A stretch of 55,355 nt of DNA from Acidiphilium rubrum (GTDB lineage: Bacteria; Pseudomonadota; Alphaproteobacteria; Acetobacterales; Acetobacteraceae): contig NZ_FTNE01000026.1 in assembly GCF_900156265.1 (NCBI RefSeq), forward strand, positions 1-55,355, given 5' to 3'. This document shows positions 44,769 to 53,683 of this stretch, in pieces. Made by a program: the position numbers and the translations under genes. Within the stretch, counting starts at the first letter, position 1. Each line of letters starts with the position of its first letter. Below the pieces are notes generated by a model. The model was not told where the DNA came from. It saw nothing but the letters and a program-made list of their open reading frames with translations, and made no database searches.

Positions 44769-46277
44769 ATGAGTGATTTCACCATCGCCACGCCCATCGC
44801 CGGCCCCAACGCCGGCCCCAACGGCGGCTCGGTCGCCGCACCCTACTCCGATCGGCTCTATAACGACGATCTCGCCCCCCTCGCGCGGATCGGGTCCAAT
44901 GTCGCGCCAGGAAAATCGCAAAGCTGGACCTGGTACAACATTTTCGCGTTCTGGATGGCAGACGTCCACAGCGTCGGCGGCTACGTCTTCGCCGCCAGCC
45001 TCTTCGCCTCCGGCCTCACCGGCTGGCAAGTCCTGATCAGCCTGCTGATCGGCATCTCCATCGTGCAGGTCTTCGCCAATCTGCTCGGTAAAATGGGCCA
45101 GCAGGCAGCCGTGCCCTACGCCGTGGTCGCCCGCGTCTCGTTCGGCGTGTTCGGCGCCAACATCGCCGCGGTCATACGCGGCGCCATCGCCGTCGTCTGG
45201 TACGGTATCCAAACCTACCTCGCATCCGGCGCCCTCAACATCCTGATCCTGAAATTCGATCCCGCCAGCGCCGCCCTCGAAAAAACCAGCATCCTCGGCC
45301 TGTCGGAACTCGGCTGGATCAGCTTCCTCCTCGTCTGGTCGCTCCAGGCCATCGTGTTCTGGCAGGGCATGGAAAGCATCAAACGCTTCATCGACTGGGC
45401 CGGCCCCGCCGTCTACGCCGTCATGTTCGCCCTCGCCCTATGGATCGTGTCGCAAGCCGGCATCGCCCACATCAGCTTCAACCTCGCCGCCACCCCGCTC
45501 CACGGCGGCGCCATTCTCTGGCAGATGATCCTGGCCATCGCCCTGGTCGCCGGCTACTTCGCGGGCCCCACGCTGAACTTCGCCGATTTCGCCCGTTACT
45601 GCGGCAGCAACGCCGATGTCCGCAAAGGTAATTTCTGGGGCCTGCCAGTCAATTTCCTGCTGTTCTCCATCGTCACCGTCGTCGTCGTCTCCGGTACCAT
45701 CCCGGTGTTCGGCCACATGATCACCGATCCGGTCATCACCGTCGGCAAAATCGGCAACACCACCGCCGCCCTGCTCGGTGCCTTCACCTTCGTCACCGCC
45801 ACCATCGGCATCAATATCGTCGCGAACTTCGTCTCGCCCGCCTTCGATTTTTCGAACTGCGCCCCCCGCCGGATCAGCTTCCGCATGGGCGGCATGATCG
45901 CAGCCGTCGGCTCGGTCTTCCTGATGCCGTGGAACCTGTTCAACAACCCCGCCGCCATCCACTACACGGTCGATCTGCTCGCCGCTGCGATCGGTCCGCT
46001 CTACGGCATCCTGCTCGCCGATTTCTACCTGGTGAAAGCCCAGAAAATCGACGTCCCCGCCCTGTTCAGCGACCGCCCCGGCGATACCTATTGGTACAGC
46101 AACGGCTTCAACCCGGTCGCGGTCAAATCCGTCATCATCGCCAGCCTGATCGCCATCGGCACCGGCTTCGTCCCCGGCGAATTGAAAACCTTCTCGCTGT
46201 TCATCGGCGGCATCATCGCCGCCGGACTCTACGTCATGCTGTCACGCGGCCGCGGCGACACCACACAAGGTGCCTGA
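44769..46277 (+). CDS. NCS1-family nucleobase/hydantoin:cation symporter
   Basis: This 502-residue permease has about twelve helices. Family features are an N-terminal YNDDLAPLA segment, WTWYNIFAFWMADVHSVGGY in helix 1, NFADFARYC and the cytoplasmic GILLADFYLV near the C-terminus. Such proteins import uracil, allantoin, cytosine, hydantoins or vitamins with H+ or Na+. CAGGAG precedes the ATG. It is divergent from the GntR/FCD regulator with shared operator-like sites. No nucleobase-degrading enzyme lies nearby to indicate the substrate. Confidence 0.92.
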   Translation: MSDFTIATPIAGPNAGPNGGSVAAPYSDRLYNDDLAPLARIGSNVAPGKSQSWTWYNIFAFWMADVHSVGGYVFAASLFASGLTGWQVLISLLIGISIVQVFANLLGKMGQQAAVPYAVVARVSFGVFGANIAAVIRGAIAVVWYGIQTYLASGALNILILKFDPASAALEKTSILGLSELGWISFLLVWSLQAIVFWQGMESIKRFIDWAGPAVYAVMFALALWIVSQAGIAHISFNLAATPLHGGAILWQMILAIALVAGYFAGPTLNFADFARYCGSNADVRKGNFWGLPVNFLLFSIVTVVVVSGTIPVFGHMITDPVITVGKIGNTTAALLGAFTFVTATIGINIVANFVSPAFDFSNCAPRRISFRMGGMIAAVGSVFLMPWNLFNNPAAIHYTVDLLAAAIGPLYGILLADFYLVKAQKIDVPALFSDRPGDTYWYSNGFNPVAVKSVIIASLIAIGTGFVPGELKTFSLFIGGIIAAGLYVMLSRGRGDTTQGA

Positions 46278-46309
46278 ACTGCGGATGTCGGGCGCAGGGG
46301 AAGACAGCA

Positions 46310-46368
46310 CTTCTTTTTTGGAAAAAAGAAGCAAAAAACTTTTTGAATCTGGGGCATGGGTGGTTTGG
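46310..46368. repeat. AT-rich hairpin repeat, half copy
   Basis: CTTCTTTTTTGGAAAAAAGAAG (from 46310) is followed by CAAAAAACTTTTTGAATCTG and GGGCATGGGTGG. It lies between the NCS1 permease and the convergent rhodanese gene and fits a terminator role. Confidence 0.75.
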
Positions 46369-46378
46369 CCCGCGAGAT

Positions 46379-46747
46379 TTACGCGGTCGGCGCGCCTGCC
46401 TGCTGCATCGCCGCAAATCCACCTTCGACGACGCACGTGATATCGCGATATCCCAGCGCCATCAGCGTCTGAGCCGCCAGCGTCGCACGCATCCCGACCG
46501 CACAAAACACCACCAGATGCCGCGCCGCCACCAGCGCCTCATCACGATCCGGATTCTGCGGATCGGCACGCTGCCCGATCGATCCGCGCGGCACATGCAA
46601 CGCCCCCAGGATCGTCCCAGTCTGCGCCAACTCGCTGGCCTCGCGCACATCAATGAACAAAACCCCCGGCTGCCCGATCAACGGCACCGCCCCCGCCGGT
46701 GAAACCATGCGCGGCGCTGCCAATGGTTGCGGACTGGATTCGGTCAT
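46379..46747 (-). CDS. rhodanese-domain sulfurtransferase
   Basis: This 122-residue single-domain rhodanese has FIDVREASELAQTG (about 31-44), HVPRGSIG and the catalytic loop FCAVGMRA with Cys82, followed by LMALGY. Such proteins move sulfane sulfur from persulfides or thiosulfate. No signal peptide is seen, so it is cytoplasmic. It stands between two hairpin repeats and is not obviously linked to the neighbouring genes. Confidence 0.9.
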   Translation of the reverse strand: MTESSPQPLAAPRMVSPAGAVPLIGQPGVLFIDVREASELAQTGTILGALHVPRGSIGQRADPQNPDRDEALVAARHLVVFCAVGMRATLAAQTLMALGYRDITCVVEGGFAAMQQAGAPTA

Positions 46748-46797
46748 GGTCAGCTGGTCCCTGCTGCTGGTTCAGGCGAGTTGAAAGGAAGGAAGGT

Positions 46798-46914
46798 CTT
46801 CTTTTTTGTAAACAAAAAAGAAGCAAAAAAAACTTCTTTAATTTGGGCCCGCGCCGGTGAAAACGCCCGTGCCCCCGAGTCAAAAAGTTTTTTGCTTCTT
46901 TTTTACAAAAAAGA
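46798..46914. repeat. AT-rich paired-hairpin repeat, full copy
   Basis: The left hairpin (CTTCTTTTTTGTAAACAAAAAAGAAG, about 46798-46823, written here in two parts: CTTCTTTTTTG and AAAAAAGAAG) and the right hairpin ending in AAAAAAGACG flank a TTTGGGCCCGCGCC core. It lies upstream of the rhodanese gene and downstream of the PHA depolymerase gene, both of which read leftwards. Confidence 0.8.
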
Positions 46915-46934
46915 CGTCTTCCTTCCCATCACCC

Positions 46935-48158
46935 TCAATTGTTCAAAGCAATAATCTCGCGCAACTGCGGATAAATCTCGTTCGCCCAGCGCGACCCGCT
47001 GAACACCCCGTAATGCCCGACGCCCAACTGCAAATAATTACGCTTGCGCGCCGTCTTCAGTCCCGAACATAAATCCAGCGCCGCGACCGACTGGCCCGGC
47101 GGGCAGATGTCATCGCGCTCACCTTCGACCGTGAACAGAAACGTCTTGCTTATCGCCTCCGGCTTCACCGCCTGGCCACGCCAAACCAGGCGGCCAGTCG
47201 GCAGGTCATGCCGCTGGAACACCCGCTCGACGGTTTCCAGATAGAACTCGGCCGTCAGATCCATCACCGACTGATACTCGTCATAAAACTTCCGATGCGC
47301 CGTCTCGCTCACGCCATCCTCGGTCACGATCGAGCGGAACTGACGCAGATGCGCCCCGATATGCCGGTCCAGATTCATCGACACGAACGAGGCCAATTGC
47401 ATGAACCCCGGATACACCGCACGCCCCGCCCCCGCATAACGCGCCGGCACGGTGGCGATCAGAGTCTTGCGGAACCATGCAATATCGCGCGTCTTGGCCA
47501 GCGCATTCACCTTCGATGGATTGCGCCGCGTATCGATCGGCCCGCCCATCAGCGTCATCGTGCGCGGCGTCGCCGCATCATCGGCCTCCGCCATCAGCGC
47601 CGTCGCCGCAAGCACCGCCACGGCCGGCTGGCACACCGCAACCACATGCCCGCCCGGCCCGATCTCGCGCATGAAACTCATGATGTGATCGACGTAATCA
47701 TCAAACCCGAACTGCCCGGCACTGAGCGGAATGTCCCGCGCATTGTTCCAGTCCGTGATATACACGTCATGATCCTGCAACAGCACCTCGACCGTGTTGC
47801 GCAACAACGTCGCGAAATGCCCGGACAGCGGCGCTGCAATCAGCACCCGCGGCTGCACACGGTCGCTATCCTTGCGAAAATGCAGCAAATTGCCAAACGG
47901 TGTCGCGTGCGCAACCTCCTCGATGATCGGCACGTCCCGATTGCCCATCCGGACCGAGGCAATGCCGAAATCCGGCCGCTTGTGCATGATCCCGCTATGG
48001 CCGAAAATCTCCAGCGCCGCCCGCATCTCCCGCGCCACCGTGCCGAACGCACGCGGCGGGCTGAGCAAATCAACCATCGGCGCCAGGCTCCGCGCGGCGA
48101 ACCGGAACGGCCCCATCATGTCTTCCTGGGTCTGGTAGACGTCGTACAACATGGTCAT
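46935..48158 (-). CDS. phaZ: intracellular polyhydroxyalkanoate depolymerase
   Basis: This 407-residue alpha/beta-hydrolase-like enzyme of the PhaZ family breaks down stored PHB granules. It begins MTMLYDVYQTQEDMMGPFR, typical for the family. The nucleophile is a Cys rather than Ser, at C176 in VCQPAVAVLAA, as in the Ralstonia intracellular enzymes. A likely acid residue is in RDDICPPGQ and the His is in GVGHYGVFSG. No signal peptide is present. No PHA synthase is in the window, but the organism must store PHA if this gene is used. Confidence 0.93.
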   Translation of the reverse strand: MTMLYDVYQTQEDMMGPFRFAARSLAPMVDLLSPPRAFGTVAREMRAALEIFGHSGIMHKRPDFGIASVRMGNRDVPIIEEVAHATPFGNLLHFRKDSDRVQPRVLIAAPLSGHFATLLRNTVEVLLQDHDVYITDWNNARDIPLSAGQFGFDDYVDHIMSFMREIGPGGHVVAVCQPAVAVLAATALMAEADDAATPRTMTLMGGPIDTRRNPSKVNALAKTRDIAWFRKTLIATVPARYAGAGRAVYPGFMQLASFVSMNLDRHIGAHLRQFRSIVTEDGVSETAHRKFYDEYQSVMDLTAEFYLETVERVFQRHDLPTGRLVWRGQAVKPEAISKTFLFTVEGERDDICPPGQSVAALDLCSGLKTARKRNYLQLGVGHYGVFSGSRWANEIYPQLREIIALNN

Positions 48159-48381
48159 CGGCTGCCTCTCGATCGAACAATACTAGCCAGGAAACCTGAA
48201 TTTCCCGTTAACGTAAAGTGGGTTCCCCGCCGGTCACGCAAACCGCCGCCACGACATTTGTGCTTTGCATCGACACCGGTTTTCCGCTTTGATCAGACCT
48301 TGCTGATCGTTTCGTCAAACATGAGACATCGCACAACCATTTTTGAGCATGACGGAAACCTCACGAAAAGGAAAGCGCGGC
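48159..48381. other. divergent intergenic region phaZ-GST
   Basis: About 220 bp separate two divergent genes and must hold promoters for both. I see no clear consensus -35/-10 pair, repeat or operator that I would assign. Confidence 0.35.
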
Positions 48382-49074
48382 ATGACACCCCAGCATGAAA
48401 CCGCCCCGAAACGCCAGAAACCCCCGGCACGCCTGGCCATCTCCAGCCATAACTACTCCTCGTGGTGCCTGCGCGGCTTCCTGCTCGCCCGCCTCTCCGG
48501 TATCGATTTCATCGTCGAACCCGCCGCCGCCGACGATCCTCAGGCCCGCGCCGAATTGCTCATGCGCACCTCATCCATCCTGCTGCCCTGCCTGATCGAT
48601 GGCGACGTCACGGTCTGGGACACCATCGCCATCGCCGAATACCTCAATGAAACCTACCCCAAAGCCGCCATGCTGCCCGCTGACCCCATCTCGCGCGCCC
48701 GCTGCCGCTCCATCAGCGGCGAAATGCACTCCGGCTTCGCCGCCCTGCGCGCCTCCCTGCCGATGAACATCCGCGCCCACCGCCCCGGCTTCACCGTCTG
48801 GTCCGGCGCCCAGGCCGATATCGATCGCATCACCACCATCTGGCGCGATTGCTTCGCCGCCTCCCCAGGCCCCTACCTGTTCGGACCCACCCCCTGCATC
48901 GCCGACGCCATGTTCGCCCCCGTCGCCAGCCGCTTCCAAACCTACGACGTCCCCCTCGACCCCACCTGCACCACCTACATCAAAACCATCCTCGCGTGGC
49001 CGGATATGGCCGAATGGATCGCCGAAGCCGAAAACGAACCCGATACGATCACAGAACTCGATCTCGAGTTCTAG
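48382..49074 (+). CDS. glutathione S-transferase-like protein
   Basis: This 230-residue protein has an N-terminal thioredoxin-like domain (LAISSHNYSSWCLRGFLLARLSGIDF, given here as about residues 19-44; VLLPCLIDG-like SILLPCLIDG and DTIAIAEYLNE follow) and an all-helical C-terminal domain with a CIADAMFAPVASRF stretch that fits the N-capping region. A Ser (SSHNYSSW) is the probable glutathione-activating residue. The substrate is unknown. AAAGGAAAG precedes the ATG at 48382. The stop codon TAG is the first triplet of a long palindromic repeat. Confidence 0.85.
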   Translation: MTPQHETAPKRQKPPARLAISSHNYSSWCLRGFLLARLSGIDFIVEPAAADDPQARAELLMRTSSILLPCLIDGDVTVWDTIAIAEYLNETYPKAAMLPADPISRARCRSISGEMHSGFAALRASLPMNIRAHRPGFTVWSGAQADIDRITTIWRDCFAASPGPYLFGPTPCIADAMFAPVASRFQTYDVPLDPTCTTYIKTILAWPDMAEWIAEAENEPDTITELDLEF

Positions 49075-49450
49075 CACAGGCGGCTGGGCCGTTTGCCGCG
49101 GGGGTAAAGCAAGTAAAGCGGGGGGCTTTGCCCCCTCGACCCCCACTAAGGGCGGAGCCCTTAGAACCCGCTAGTTTTAGGCAAGGGGAGGGCGCTGCCT
49201 GGGACTTTCCGTCGATCTGACCTGGGTCGCCCTCCCCTTGCCTAAAACTGGTGGATTTTAAAGCCCGGCGAGCGTCGCGCGCCTCATCATATGGTAGCGG
49301 GCATCTTGCCCGCGGGGCCTTTAACGGGGTCCAGGAGCGGAGGAGCCGAAGGTTCCAGCGATGCTCTTCATCGCTGGAATGGCTCCGGAGGGAGAGCCCC
49401 TGGCCTTCCTTGCTTTACCCCCGCGGCAAACGGCCCAGCCGCCTGTGCTA
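49072..49450. repeat. composite palindromic repeat supplying two convergent stops
   Basis: Perfect 42-bp outer arms (49072-49113 and 49409-49450, beginning TAGCACAGGCGGCTGGGCCG) enclose nested GC-rich hairpins: GGGGGCTTTGCCCCC, CTAAGGGCGGAGCCCTTAG, AGTTTTAGGCAAGGGGAGGG opposed to its complement near 49231-49250, and TTCCAGCGATG opposed to its complement. Each arm starts with TAG, the stop codon of the GST gene on one side and of the NCS1 permease on the other. Confidence 0.9.
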
Positions 49451-50815
49451 AACCCGCATCGCTTCCTGGGGGCGTTCGAATTTGGCGGCGGTTTGGTTGG
49501 AGGTGCTGAGGGCGAGGTATGCGATGCCGGCGACCAGGGCCGAGACCAGGAACGAGATATCGCCGAACCCGGGATGGGCGGCGGCGAAGGCGCCGACGAA
49601 CAGCGGGTACTGGTTGAAAAACGGCACGCTGGCGGCGATGCCGATGATCCAGGCGACGAATCCGGCGCTGATCGTGCCGAGCCGTGAGTGTCGCCGCCCA
49701 AAGTGGGCGAGCAGGGTGACGACGATCCAGGGTGCGGTCCAGTAGCCGAGGAAGAACAGGAAATCCTCGTAATTCTTGATGAAATTGGTGGCGGCGAGCA
49801 CGGAGATGATGGTGCCGATGACGCCGCACATCAGCGCGGCCTGGCTTTGTTTCAGCCGGATGCCGAGTGCCAGCGACGAGAGTGTGGCCGAGTAGATGTT
49901 CAGGATATTGGCGCTGATGGTGCCGATCACGATGGCGATGATGAGCGGCGCGTGAAACCAGTGCGGCATCCAGGCGGTGAACAGGTCGGATGGTTTGCTG
50001 AGGGCGACGGTCGCGCCGATGATGGCGCCAAGCACTTCCATCCAGATGCACGAGATCAGCGTGCCCCAGAACGCGTTGATGAACACGGCGCGCTTGGTAG
50101 CACCGTTATCGCCTTGCTGGCGTAGGTAGCGGGTGTAGTCGGATGAATAGGGAATCCACCCCATCACATAGGCCGCCACCACGGAGGTGGTCAGAATGAA
50201 CGCGCCGGAGGTGCCGCCGACGTTCTTGAGCAGTTTCGGCTGAGCGGCGGGCAGATGGCCGATATGCGCTGCGGCAATCACACTCATCACGACGAAAATC
50301 GCAACCAGCAAATAGAAAAAATATTTCTCGGCCGCGTGGATCAGGTCATGCCCGACCGCGGCAATCGCCACCTGCACCGCGCACAGCACCAGGATATTCA
50401 GGATCAGCCCGGTGCCGAGCATGTATTGCAGCGCGTAGCCGCCGATGATCGTATTGACCCCGAACCAGGAGAAGCCACCGAAAAAATTCAAAAATGAGGG
50501 TAGTTTATTGCCCTTGCGCCCAAACCAGGCCGCACCTTGAATCATCTGCGGCAGCCCGTACTCGACCCCGAGGGTTGAAAACAACGCCAGCAGGAGCGCG
50601 CCGATCACATTGCCCAGCACGATCGCGATGATCGCATCGGTCGCGGAAAGCCCGAACGCGCCGGTTGCGAGCGCGCCGGTGGTGATCGTCGCGAATTCCA
50701 CATTCGCCGCCATCCACAGGCCGAACAGCGCCCGGGGCCGCCCGTGTGCCTCCGCCGGCGTAACGGGCATGATCCCTTTGCTCTCGATTGTCAGCGGTGC
50801 CGCTTCAGCCATCAT
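49448..50815 (-). CDS. NCS1-family purine/cytosine-type permease
   Basis: This 455-residue permease has about twelve helices and is nearer to the cytosine permease (CodB/PF02133) branch than the one at 44769. ALFGLWMAANVEFATITTGAL marks helix 1 (split here at residues 29-49), with GVEYGLPQMIQGAAWFG, a YSSDYTRYLR loop and WTAPWIVVTLLAHFG. It probably imports a purine or pyrimidine with a cation. I prefer the ATG at 50815 after GGGAG. Its stop lies in the repeat at 49072-49450. Confidence 0.88.
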   Translation of the reverse strand: MMAEAAPLTIESKGIMPVTPAEAHGRPRALFGLWMAANVEFATITTGALATGAFGLSATDAIIAIVLGNVIGALLLALFSTLGVEYGLPQMIQGAAWFGRKGNKLPSFLNFFGGFSWFGVNTIIGGYALQYMLGTGLILNILVLCAVQVAIAAVGHDLIHAAEKYFFYLLVAIFVVMSVIAAAHIGHLPAAQPKLLKNVGGTSGAFILTTSVVAAYVMGWIPYSSDYTRYLRQQGDNGATKRAVFINAFWGTLISCIWMEVLGAIIGATVALSKPSDLFTAWMPHWFHAPLIIAIVIGTISANILNIYSATLSSLALGIRLKQSQAALMCGVIGTIISVLAATNFIKNYEDFLFFLGYWTAPWIVVTLLAHFGRRHSRLGTISAGFVAWIIGIAASVPFFNQYPLFVGAFAAAHPGFGDISFLVSALVAGIAYLALSTSNQTAAKFERPQEAMRV

Positions 50816-50929
50816 GTCGCTCCCAAGCTCGATCTGTTGCGCCGAAACAGGCAAGATTCGTGCCTGTTCAAAGCACGCCTGTCATTCCTTTGTCATTCTA
50901 ATCTGCCCTAAACTTAGGCACGCAAAGAT

Positions 50930-50978
50930 TAAGAAAGCGTTGTCATCTGGAAAAAAGAGCCAGAAACTTTTCGAACTC
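50930..50978. repeat. degenerate AT-rich hairpin half-repeat
   Basis: TTGTCATCTGGAAAAAAGAG followed by CCAGAAACTTTTCGAACTCA resembles the half repeats elsewhere but has lost most of the hairpin. It abuts the mtnP stop codon. Confidence 0.45.
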
Positions 50979-51861
50979 AGCCCAGCATCCGGCCGGCCAC
51001 GGCGTCGAGGCGCGCCACTACTTCGGGGTCGCGCGCGGCGGACGGCGTGATGATCGCGTAATCCAGCGCATGATCGCACCCGGCGCTGCACACATGGCGC
51101 TCACCGCCCAGCCCCGGCACCACCGCCCGCACCAGGCCGCGCGCCTTGTCGGCATTGCCGAGCAGCACCTTCACCACCTGTTCCACCGTCACCGCCTCAT
51201 GTTCGGTGTGCCAGCAGTCGAAATCGGTCACCATCGCCACGGTCGCGTAACAAATCTCCGCCTCGCGCGCGAGCTTTGCCTCCGGCATATTGGTCATGCC
51301 GATCACCGAACAGCCCCAACTTCGATATAAATGGCTCTCCGCCCGCGTCGAAAACTGCGGCCCTTCCATCGCCAGATAGGTCCCGCCGCGTGTCACCGGC
51401 AGGCCCTGCTCAACCGCCGCGCGCTCCAGCGCATCGCCCAGCCGCCGGCACACCGGGTCCGCCATCGACACATGCGCGACACAGCCGGCGCCGAAAAAAC
51501 TCTTGGCCCGCGCGAAGGTCCGATCGATGAACTGATCCACGATCACGAAATGCCCCGGCGGCAATTCGCCCTTCAGGCTGCCGACCGCCGAGAGCGACAG
51601 AATATCCGTCACCCCCGCGCGCTTCATCACGTCGATATTGGCCCGGTAGTTCAGATCGGTCGGCGATAATTTATGCCCCCGCCCGTGCCGCGGCAGAAAT
51701 ACCACCGAAACGCCGTCCAGCGTGCCGAACAGCAACTGGTCCGAAGCCTCGCCCCACGGGCTCGAAACCCGCTGCCAGCGTTGATCCTCCAGCCCCTCGA
51801 TATCATACAGGCCTGAGCCGCCGATGATCCCGATCACCGGCGTCCGCACATCATCGCTCAT
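50977..51861 (-). CDS. mtnP: 5'-methylthioadenosine phosphorylase
   Basis: This 294-residue PNP-family enzyme splits methylthioadenosine to adenine and methylthioribose-1-phosphate in methionine salvage. IGIIGGSGLYDIEGL, PRHGRGHKLSPTDLNYRANI, LSAVGSLK, MEGPQFSTRAES, GMTNMPEAKLAREAEICYA and DFDCW occur in the usual order. It overlaps the cytochrome c1 gene by 4 bp (ATGA) and is thus the last gene of the bc1-like operon. This link recurs in acetic acid bacteria as far as I recall, but its meaning is unclear. Confidence 0.95.
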   Translation of the reverse strand: MSDDVRTPVIGIIGGSGLYDIEGLEDQRWQRVSSPWGEASDQLLFGTLDGVSVVFLPRHGRGHKLSPTDLNYRANIDVMKRAGVTDILSLSAVGSLKGELPPGHFVIVDQFIDRTFARAKSFFGAGCVAHVSMADPVCRRLGDALERAAVEQGLPVTRGGTYLAMEGPQFSTRAESHLYRSWGCSVIGMTNMPEAKLAREAEICYATVAMVTDFDCWHTEHEAVTVEQVVKVLLGNADKARGLVRAVVPGLGGERHVCSAGCDHALDYAIITPSAARDPEVVARLDAVAGRMLG

Positions 51862-52505
51862 CGCGTCATCCTCGTCGCCATCACAACAAACCCGACCACG
51901 CCGAGCACCAACAGGAAAAAAATCGCCCGCAGCCCGGTCGCCTTGCGCTCATCGAGCGTCGGGTCCGCCGTCCAAGCCAGGAACGCCGCGACATCATGCG
52001 CCATCACCGGCACGCTCGCCGCCTTGCCATCCGCCAGCATCACGGACCCCGGCTGCAACGCCGGTGCCATCGCAATCTGCCCGCCGGGATACGCGATATT
52101 GTAATAATGCCCCGGCAGCATCGTCATATTCGGCAGCGCGGGCCGATAACCGGTCATCAAATCGAACACCGCAGCCGCGCCACGCCGATGCCCCGCCTCG
52201 TACAGCGACAGATCCCCGGCAATCGCACCGCCCGCGTCCGGCTTGGTCTTCGACAAGGCGGGCGGCTTGCCCTTGGCCAGCAGCGCCGTCACCTGCGCCG
52301 GCGTCAGCCCCAGCGACTGTAAATCACCGGGCGATACCAGGTTCAAACTATGGCACCGCGCGCAATTCGCCTGATAGGTCGCAAACCCGACCTGCAGTTC
52401 CGCCTTGTCGAACCCGCCGAACCACGACTGGAACCCGAACTGCGGCGCCCCCGCAAACGCCACCGCCGGCAGTAGCACCGCCAACCCGACCAGAATCGCC
52501 CGCAT
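51858..52505 (-). CDS. petC: cytochrome c1-like subunit
   Basis: This 215-residue protein has a signal peptide (about 1-18), a c-type heme motif CARCH at residues 48-52 and the heme Met ligand in GQIAMAPAL. A VAAFLAWTADP segment and a single C-terminal anchor helix (AIFFLLVLGVVGFVVMA) follow. These are all cytochrome c1 features, although the protein is shorter than the usual 250 or so residues. It overlaps cytochrome b by one base (TGATG) and mtnP by four. Both heme ligands are intact, in contrast to the altered cytochrome b next to it. Confidence 0.9.
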   Translation of the reverse strand: MRAILVGLAVLLPAVAFAGAPQFGFQSWFGGFDKAELQVGFATYQANCARCHSLNLVSPGDLQSLGLTPAQVTALLAKGKPPALSKTKPDAGGAIAGDLSLYEAGHRRGAAAVFDLMTGYRPALPNMTMLPGHYYNIAYPGGQIAMAPALQPGSVMLADGKAASVPVMAHDVAAFLAWTADPTLDERKATGLRAIFFLLVLGVVGFVVMATRMTR

Positions 52506-53683
52506 CACGCGACCCCCATTGTCGTTGCCGCACGCGGCCGTTCGAACATCGTCACCAACGGCGTCACCACCAGAAAATGGATGAAAAACCAGATCGTCGC
52601 CAAATCCACCACGGCAGACCACACGCCGCCCGCCGGTGCCGCCGCCGCAATCGCCAGCACCGCCACATCGAGCGCCAGCACCACCACGAACCCGGCGTAA
52701 ACCGGCCGCGCACCAACGGCCGAACCTTCCCCGCGATCCAGCCACGGCAGCGCGCCCACGAGCACCAGCGCCAGAATTGTCAGAAACGCGCCACCCCCCG
52801 GCGTCAGCCCGGCCCGCGCAAATCCATGAAATACCAGCAGATACCACGGCGGCACCGATTGCAACGGCACCGCCAGCGCGTCCGGCAGCACCGGCGCGAC
52901 CGGATAACCCAACCCCGGATCAACCGTAATTATCAACCCGAAAATCAGCGCGAACAGCAAAAAGGCCCCGAACAACTGCGGCGCATAGGCCGCCCGCGGC
53001 ACCAGCGGCCCCGGTTGCGGCGGCGCCACCCGCACGGCGGCATAGCCCAGCGCCGCGATCAGCAGCACCAGAAACCCGATCGCGACATGCGCCATCGTCA
53101 TATGCGCCACACTGGTCGGCCCCAGCCCATCGCCGCCCAGAAAATCCTGCGCCGCCGATACCCCGATCACCGGCACCGTCGCGACATGCGCCGCCATCGC
53201 CAGCATCGCCGCCTGCGCATCCGGCCCCCCGGTCATCGCAAACCCGTAAAACCCGACCACCAGGAACGCCGCGAACCGCACGATCTCGATCACCCAGGCC
53301 AATTCGCGCCGGTTGCGATACGCCGCGTGATAAATCCCGTGAAACAGCGCCCAATACACCACGATGAACAGCATCGTCGCGCCGTCGCGGTGCAGATCGA
53401 CCATCAACCACCCGAACGGCACGGTCCGCGCATACTCGACCATCGATAGCGCCGCACCCCCCGGCGTCGGCACATAGGCCAGCCCGAGCCAGATACCGCT
53501 CAACGTCAGCACTGCCAGCGCCACGCCCACCATCGCACCGAACGAACATGCAAACGGCAGATTCTCAGGCACCTGATGATCCAGCCACACCGCCCGATAC
53601 CACGCCGCCAGCGGCAACCGCGCCGCCAGCCACCCCGGCGCCGGCTGCGCGGCACCACCCAGGCCCGATCGCGCGTCACTCAT
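52505..53683 (-). CDS. petB: divergent cytochrome b lacking heme bH ligands
   Basis: This 392-residue protein has eight predicted helices and aligns with bc1 cytochrome b without gaps through helices A to D. The heme bL ligands are kept: H98 (in VDLHRDGA, where the classical protein has HANGAS) and H199 (TMAHVAIG). The bH ligand positions, 14 residues after each, are A112 and G213 instead of His. The PWG motif of the Qo site reads TGG (151-153) and the PEWY Glu is Pro279 (VPPWYLLVF). The fold and the C-terminal domain are otherwise intact. It can hardly perform a normal bifurcated Q cycle. It is cotranscribed with a small TM protein and a c1, with overlapping stops and starts. The gene is well kept, so it is probably functional with an altered role. 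Confidence 0.85.
   Translation of the reverse strand: MSDARSGLGGAAQPAPGWLAARLPLAAWYRAVWLDHQVPENLPFACSFGAMVGVALAVLTLSGIWLGLAYVPTPGGAALSMVEYARTVPFGWLMVDLHRDGATMLFIVVYWALFHGIYHAAYRNRRELAWVIEIVRFAAFLVVGFYGFAMTGGPDAQAAMLAMAAHVATVPVIGVSAAQDFLGGDGLGPTSVAHMTMAHVAIGFLVLLIAALGYAAVRVAPPQPGPLVPRAAYAPQLFGAFLLFALIFGLIITVDPGLGYPVAPVLPDALAVPLQSVPPWYLLVFHGFARAGLTPGGGAFLTILALVLVGALPWLDRGEGSAVGARPVYAGFVVVLALDVAVLAIAAAAPAGGVWSAVVDLATIWFFIHFLVVTPLVTMFERPRAATTMGVA

Noticed and set aside
51824-53449. Long plus-strand frame opposite the cytochrome genes
   Set aside because: It is antisense to three well-motivated genes, and its composition is typical of mirror frames.
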